Part shown: in pieces, positions 41,371-44,668 of the stretch
Layout: each line of letters starts with the position of its first letter
Position numbering within the stretch: position 1 is the stretch's first letter
Source: Bacteroidota bacterium
Lineage (GTDB): Bacteria > Bacteroidota > Ignavibacteria > SZUA-365
Assembly (NCBI GenBank): GCA_023432805.1
Contig: JAEYUG010000121.1
Coordinates: 1 to 44,668, forward strand
Length of the DNA: 44,668 bases
Reading direction: 5' to 3'
Translations under genes and position numbers: made by a program
The notes under the pieces: generated by a model
The model's database searches: none
What the model saw: only the letters and a program-made list of their open reading frames with translations
Told to the model about the DNA's origin: nothing

Positions 41371-41409
41371 TTTCACGACATCGCTTCACGGCATCGTTTC
41401 ACGCGATCC
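41371..41409. repeat. Three 13-bp direct repeats upstream of rex
   Basis: TTTCACGACATCG, CTTCACGGCATCG and TTTCACGCGATCC follow each other without gaps (41371-41383, 41384-41396, 41397-41409). Read on the minus strand each has a CGTGAA core, like half of a Rex site. They stand upstream of the predicted rex -35 and just after the hydrolase stop. Confidence 0.55.
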
Positions 41410-41411
41410 TG

Positions 41412-43217
41412 TCAGGGCATCGCGAGCGCACGGATATCGATTCGTGATGCGCGTGTACGGATCGGCACCCGGGTGACGGTCAGCCCCTGCTCCCCCGCCT
41501 TCAGGACATCGCTCGTTGTCTTTCCATCCGGATCGGTCAGACTCACCAGATACGAAGCCCCCGCACGCACCTGAAAATGCTGGAGCCGACGGGGAGTGAT
41601 ATCCGCATACACCACGAGCGGTGGCGTCAGGATGCCATCGCGTGTGCGCAGGCTGCGTACGCGCAGCGACATCGACCAGCGGTCGGGCAGATCCACCACG
41701 GGACCCGACCATGCGATGAAGGCTCCCATCTGTCCCGTGCTGTCACCGGACACCAACGTGCCGTTGCCCGGTTCCTGATCGCTCGTGGCATGACTGACCG
41801 CGATGATGCTCTCATTCGACCGCAGGCGGCTGACCGCGTACTGCCGCTCCATCGGCCGCCAGAACGTGCCATCATGCACCTCGTGGCCACGCACATCCCA
41901 ATAGAAGTGCGCGGCAACCGCGCGCGATTCGACCGCTGTGTATGCTTCGAGAATCTGCGGCCATCCGACCACATTGTCCTGCCGCCCGCTGACCATCGTC
42001 AGAAACGGAAGCTTCCCCACGTCGACCGCGCCGAGCTGCGAGGCGAAGCGCGTGCGCTGGTAGACGGGCGTGCCATCCTGCATGAGGGGTCGCCGCTGCG
42101 CCTTCCCCCAGATCTGTTCATAGCGTTTCGACCCCATCGGAGAACCGTGATCGCCGTTCGAGACGTAGGTGACGCGCGGCAGCAGCGCCGTGGCGGCTGC
42201 ATACAGCCATGGAGCCGTGAGCGCAGCGTGGAGCGTGCCCGATCCACCCATGGAAATCCCGTGCAGGTACACGCGCGCCGTGTCGATCGGCAGCACGCGC
42301 CGCGCCCATTCGACCGTCCATCGAACGCGACGCGCGGTGTAGTCGGCCACCCGCCCCTCACGCGGCGGTGGCATGACCGGCGAGGTCACGTCGAGGGATT
42401 CGTTCCAGCCAAACCAGTACGTGTTCCGCGCCTCGCCGGGGATGTAGTCGTCGAGTGCGAGAATGTACTCCTGGGGATTCCCGGTCACCGTCGTGTGGTT
42501 CAGGAAGTGGTCGCCGAGTCCGTGCAGACGCACGATGAGGGGATGGAGCGCGGCACGCCCGTTCTTGACGACGGCGAGGTTGAAGGGCTGGGTCGTGCGA
42601 TTGGTCATCGCCGGTGTGGAAGCGGTGCTCTGATTCGCCCCCCAGTGGACGAACAGGTCCACCGCGCGGCCGTTCCATGTGATGCGCTGCTGGAAATGCG
42701 GCACCACGGTGCCGGGGCGCTCGTAGATCGGAAATTCGAGTGCATTGCGGCCGGGCAGGAGTTGGGTGACTTCGCCGCGGGGACCTACGCTGGTGACTGC
42801 GTAGTACGCCGACGCGGTGTTCGTGATTGTCAGCACGCAGAGTTCGTCATCGACTCCGAGCGGGATCGACGAGCCGGGCAGTCGGTAGAACTGCACCGTG
42901 GTGAGGATGCCCTCGAGGCGCTGGTTGCGCGCACCTCCGGGCTGCACGGTCGCGATGCGGCGTGCCATGCGCAATTCGAAGGCGGAGCGGATCGGACGCG
43001 TCGCACGATAGACGATGTAGCTGCTGACAGCCGTCTTCGCGGGTTTCCAGGTCAGGAAGGTCTGTCCGCTGACATGCAGGGCCTGGAGTCCCGAGACGGT
43101 CAGCGACTGTGCGCGCACATCCGTCGACGACAGCAGCACAGCCAGGAGCAGCGCACCGCTGAACAGGCGCAGCGTCGGGCGACGGACATCTGCCGCAGGC
43201 TGTGACATGCGCGGCAT
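41412..43217 (-). CDS. Secreted alpha/beta hydrolase with N-terminal fibronectin-like domain
   Basis: This 601-residue exported protein has a signal peptide (residues ~14-36, ending VRAQ). Residues ~38-150 read like a fibronectin type III-like domain (LTVSGLQALHVSGQTFLTWKP, SYIVYRAT). Residues ~180-480 are an esterase/prolyl-oligopeptidase-like fold with oxyanion region LHGLGDH and nucleophile GISMGGSG (Ser322). Acid and base candidates lie in SGRQDNVVGW and DVRGHEVHDG. The C-terminal ~120 residues are beta-rich. The start at 43217 overlaps the DUF2851 stop by one base (TGATG); MSQPAADV (43208) is an alternative. Substrate is unknown; esterase of polysaccharide or peptide is possible. Confidence 0.75.
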   Translation of the reverse strand: MPRMSQPAADVRRPTLRLFSGALLLAVLLSSTDVRAQSLTVSGLQALHVSGQTFLTWKPAKTAVSSYIVYRATRPIRSAFELRMARRIATVQPGGARNQRLEGILTTVQFYRLPGSSIPLGVDDELCVLTITNTASAYYAVTSVGPRGEVTQLLPGRNALEFPIYERPGTVVPHFQQRITWNGRAVDLFVHWGANQSTASTPAMTNRTTQPFNLAVVKNGRAALHPLIVRLHGLGDHFLNHTTVTGNPQEYILALDDYIPGEARNTYWFGWNESLDVTSPVMPPPREGRVADYTARRVRWTVEWARRVLPIDTARVYLHGISMGGSGTLHAALTAPWLYAAATALLPRVTYVSNGDHGSPMGSKRYEQIWGKAQRRPLMQDGTPVYQRTRFASQLGAVDVGKLPFLTMVSGRQDNVVGWPQILEAYTAVESRAVAAHFYWDVRGHEVHDGTFWRPMERQYAVSRLRSNESIIAVSHATSDQEPGNGTLVSGDSTGQMGAFIAWSGPVVDLPDRWSMSLRVRSLRTRDGILTPPLVVYADITPRRLQHFQVRAGASYLVSLTDPDGKTTSDVLKAGEQGLTVTRVPIRTRASRIDIRALAMP

Positions 43218-44539
43218 CAGACGCAGGCCTCCTGTCGGAGGAGCCAGGCCCCGATGAGGCAGGCATCGCAGCCCGCCTGCGCGCAGCGCGAGTGCCAGAG
43301 GCCGAGCATGCCCTGCTGCTCGCCGGTCGTGATGCTGCGGCCGAGACCAAGCACGGGCGCCATGCGGCGGGTGATGGCATTTGCGGGGGCAGGTCGTCGA
43401 TCACTGAAGATGCGGTGTGCGGCACTGTCGAGTGACGCGTCGCCGCGTGTGCGCGCCAGGGCAGCGACGACCGGCGCGACTGCGTTGGTGAGGATTTCCG
43501 CGAGGCGTTCAGGTCCCGGATGCAATGCCCGATGCTCGGGCGGAGTCTCGAAGAAGGACGGAACTTCGTCGCAGCGTCCCGCATGCGCATCACGTACAAC
43601 GGCTCTCTGCAGGCGTTCGTGCCAGACGGGATCGGCGAGCCGGGGAGCGATGAGCGCGAGCCACGCCAGACGTGCATGCATCGCATTGCCCGGACGCACG
43701 CCGGCACGATGCCAGAGCAGCCGGGCCGCACGAGCTTCCAACTGGGCCACACGAGCTTCCAGCCGGGCGGGATGGATCGATGACAACGCGGCGGGTACAT
43801 CGGCGTGCATCTCGACCGCATCGGTCTGAACAGCAGCCAGACGCGCAAGAGGGACGGCGCGGGCGAGATCGCGCGCGGCATCCTCGTTGCCGCCATACCC
43901 GAGTGCGCGAAGCAGATGTTCGTACAAGAGCTGCCGGCTTGCCGCCTCGGGATCGAGCAGCTGCATCAGATCCCGGAGCCGGGCGATGGCACGCCGCACC
44001 TTCTGCTCGAAGCGCTGTTCGGCGGCGAGGTGGACGGCGGCGGCGGCTACACGTGCAGGAACGAGATGCGCACGAGGGGCGCAGGCCGGCCGGCCGGTCG
44101 CCGCAGGCACCGTGCGCCAGACCTCGCGCAGAGAGGTCGCGAGCTGCGCGCAGAGCTCCACGGTGGGCATGCACAGGCCGCCGGCTGAGGACGCGTCCCG
44201 CCGGGCATACAATACGACATGCAGCACGACGTTCCGGTACCGTTCGTCGCGGTGGTGTCCGTGTGCGAACCAATCCTCCTCGCGGGTGTGCACCTCGACG
44301 TCGCCACGACGTTCAACACCGTCGACGATCACGCACGCGTCAAGAAAATCGGGACCTTCGAAGCGGTTGCGCGTCCCGGGATGCACGACGTGCACCGACT
44401 CGCCATGCGTCCCTGCAAACGACCGCGGGTGTGCGACCGCATCGAGCCACAGCGAAACGACACGTTCCTCGGGAAGGCGTCCTCCCCGCACATACACCGG
44501 CACGGGTTCGCACAGGAGAACGGCGCGGATGTCAACCAC
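43217..44539 (-). CDS. DUF2851 protein, 5' end merges with a repeat array
   Basis: This is a protein of about 440 residues of the DUF2851 family, common in Bacteroidota and of unknown function. Family segments are HVVHPGTRNRFEGPDFLDACVIVDG, GDVEVHTREEDWFAHGHHRDERYRNVVLHVVLY, and LLYEHLLRALGYGGNEDAARDLA. The C-terminal ~60 residues have four cysteines (HSRCAQAGCDACLIG). The 5' end is uncertain. A GTG at 44539 (VVDIRAVLL) is the first start outside the repeat array. The frame is also open upstream through four repeat units, each adding MTDEGVRPP, and on past the window edge. The GTG start is chosen conservatively. The following hydrolase gene overlaps by one base. Confidence 0.75.
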   Translation of the reverse strand: MVDIRAVLLCEPVPVYVRGGRLPEERVVSLWLDAVAHPRSFAGTHGESVHVVHPGTRNRFEGPDFLDACVIVDGVERRGDVEVHTREEDWFAHGHHRDERYRNVVLHVVLYARRDASSAGGLCMPTVELCAQLATSLREVWRTVPAATGRPACAPRAHLVPARVAAAAVHLAAEQRFEQKVRRAIARLRDLMQLLDPEAASRQLLYEHLLRALGYGGNEDAARDLARAVPLARLAAVQTDAVEMHADVPAALSSIHPARLEARVAQLEARAARLLWHRAGVRPGNAMHARLAWLALIAPRLADPVWHERLQRAVVRDAHAGRCDEVPSFFETPPEHRALHPGPERLAEILTNAVAPVVAALARTRGDASLDSAAHRIFSDRRPAPANAITRRMAPVLGLGRSITTGEQQGMLGLWHSRCAQAGCDACLIGAWLLRQEACV

Positions 44540-44542
44540 CCC

Positions 44543-44668
44543 GGGAGGACGGACGCCCTCGTCCGTCATGGGAGGACGGACGCCCTCGTCCGTCATGGGA
44601 GGACGGACGCCCTCGTCCGTCATGGGAGGACGGACGCCCTCGTCCGTCATGGGAGGACGGACGCCCTC
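44543..44668. repeat. Tandem array of the 27-bp palindromic repeat, cut by the window edge
   Basis: Four complete identical 27-base units (44543-44569, 44570-44596, 44597-44623, 44624-44650) and 18 bases of a fifth. Each has arms GACGGACG/CGTCCGTC around CCCT. In the DUF2851 frame each unit spells MTDEGVRPP. The same unit occurs once at 10751-10777. There are no spacers, so it is not CRISPR. Confidence 0.9.

Noticed and set aside
41361..41380. Canonical Rex or CRP palindrome (TGTGATGTTTCACG)
   Set aside because: The spacing between GTGA and TCAC is four bases, against six for both Rex and CRP sites.
44543..44668. CRISPR array
   Set aside because: The repeats are directly adjacent with no unique spacers, and no cas genes are present.

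Overview
The window is a high-GC bacterial chromosome segment, roughly two thirds GC by eye. About 37.9 kb at the left is read almost entirely on the minus strand. The best guess is an FCB-group bacterium (Bacteroidota/Chlorobiota side, for example Kapabacteria or Ignavibacteria-like). The reasons are dxr next to rseP, a DUF2851 protein, the secreted FCB protein often mislabelled 'asparagine synthetase B', alternative complex III, and seven promoters that share a TTGNNN-17-TAnnTT-like pattern. The genus cannot be read from the window. No transposase, CRISPR array, tRNA or rRNA was seen, and no gap between genes exceeds 300 bases.

Layout, left to right. (1) 1-2382: sucD, with an unusual Lys/Ala/Pro tail cut by the window edge, a DUF4287/DUF5655 protein and a MiaE-like tRNA hydroxylase. 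(2) 2458-7431: an ArsR-led, eight-gene thiol-redox/efflux cassette. It holds an ArsR regulator, a small thioredoxin, ArsF-like and ArsG-like proteins, an ArsP-type permease, and two thioredoxin lipoproteins flanking an outer-membrane barrel. Its promoter is overlapped by a palindrome. (3) 7549-10676: a secreted FCB protein and a TPR protein. (4) 10845-34062: an 18-gene chain with gaps of 42 bases or less and many ATGA overlaps: narC-G-H-J-I-K-T, actA-B-C-DE-F, moaA-moaCB-moeA-MOSC-TSUP-mobA. (5) 34301-37874: an NtrC-type response regulator and its histidine kinase. (6) 38063-40556: dxr and rseP on the plus strand, ending at a strong hairpin. (7) 40608-44668: rex, a secreted alpha/beta hydrolase and a DUF2851 gene whose 5' end runs into a 27-bp tandem repeat.

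How the genes may work together. The central chain looks like a nitrate-respiration supra-operon. It contains a Thermus-like nar block (diheme cytochrome NarC, cytoplasmic-type NarGHI, chaperone NarJ, two NarK-family carriers). Next comes a quinol-oxidising alternative complex III with no terminal oxidase genes behind it, and then most of the molybdenum-cofactor pathway that NarG needs. A close match to a sigma-54 promoter lies just upstream of narC, and the sensor kinase and GAFTGA-bearing sigma-54 activator lie immediately beyond it. The simplest reading is that this two-component pair switches on nitrate respiration, ACIII and cofactor supply together. That reading is inference from layout.

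The two items most likely to be new are this nar-act-moa supra-operon with its inferred sigma-54 control, and the extended ArsR cassette, which couples an efflux permease to three thioredoxin-like proteins and an outer-membrane barrel.
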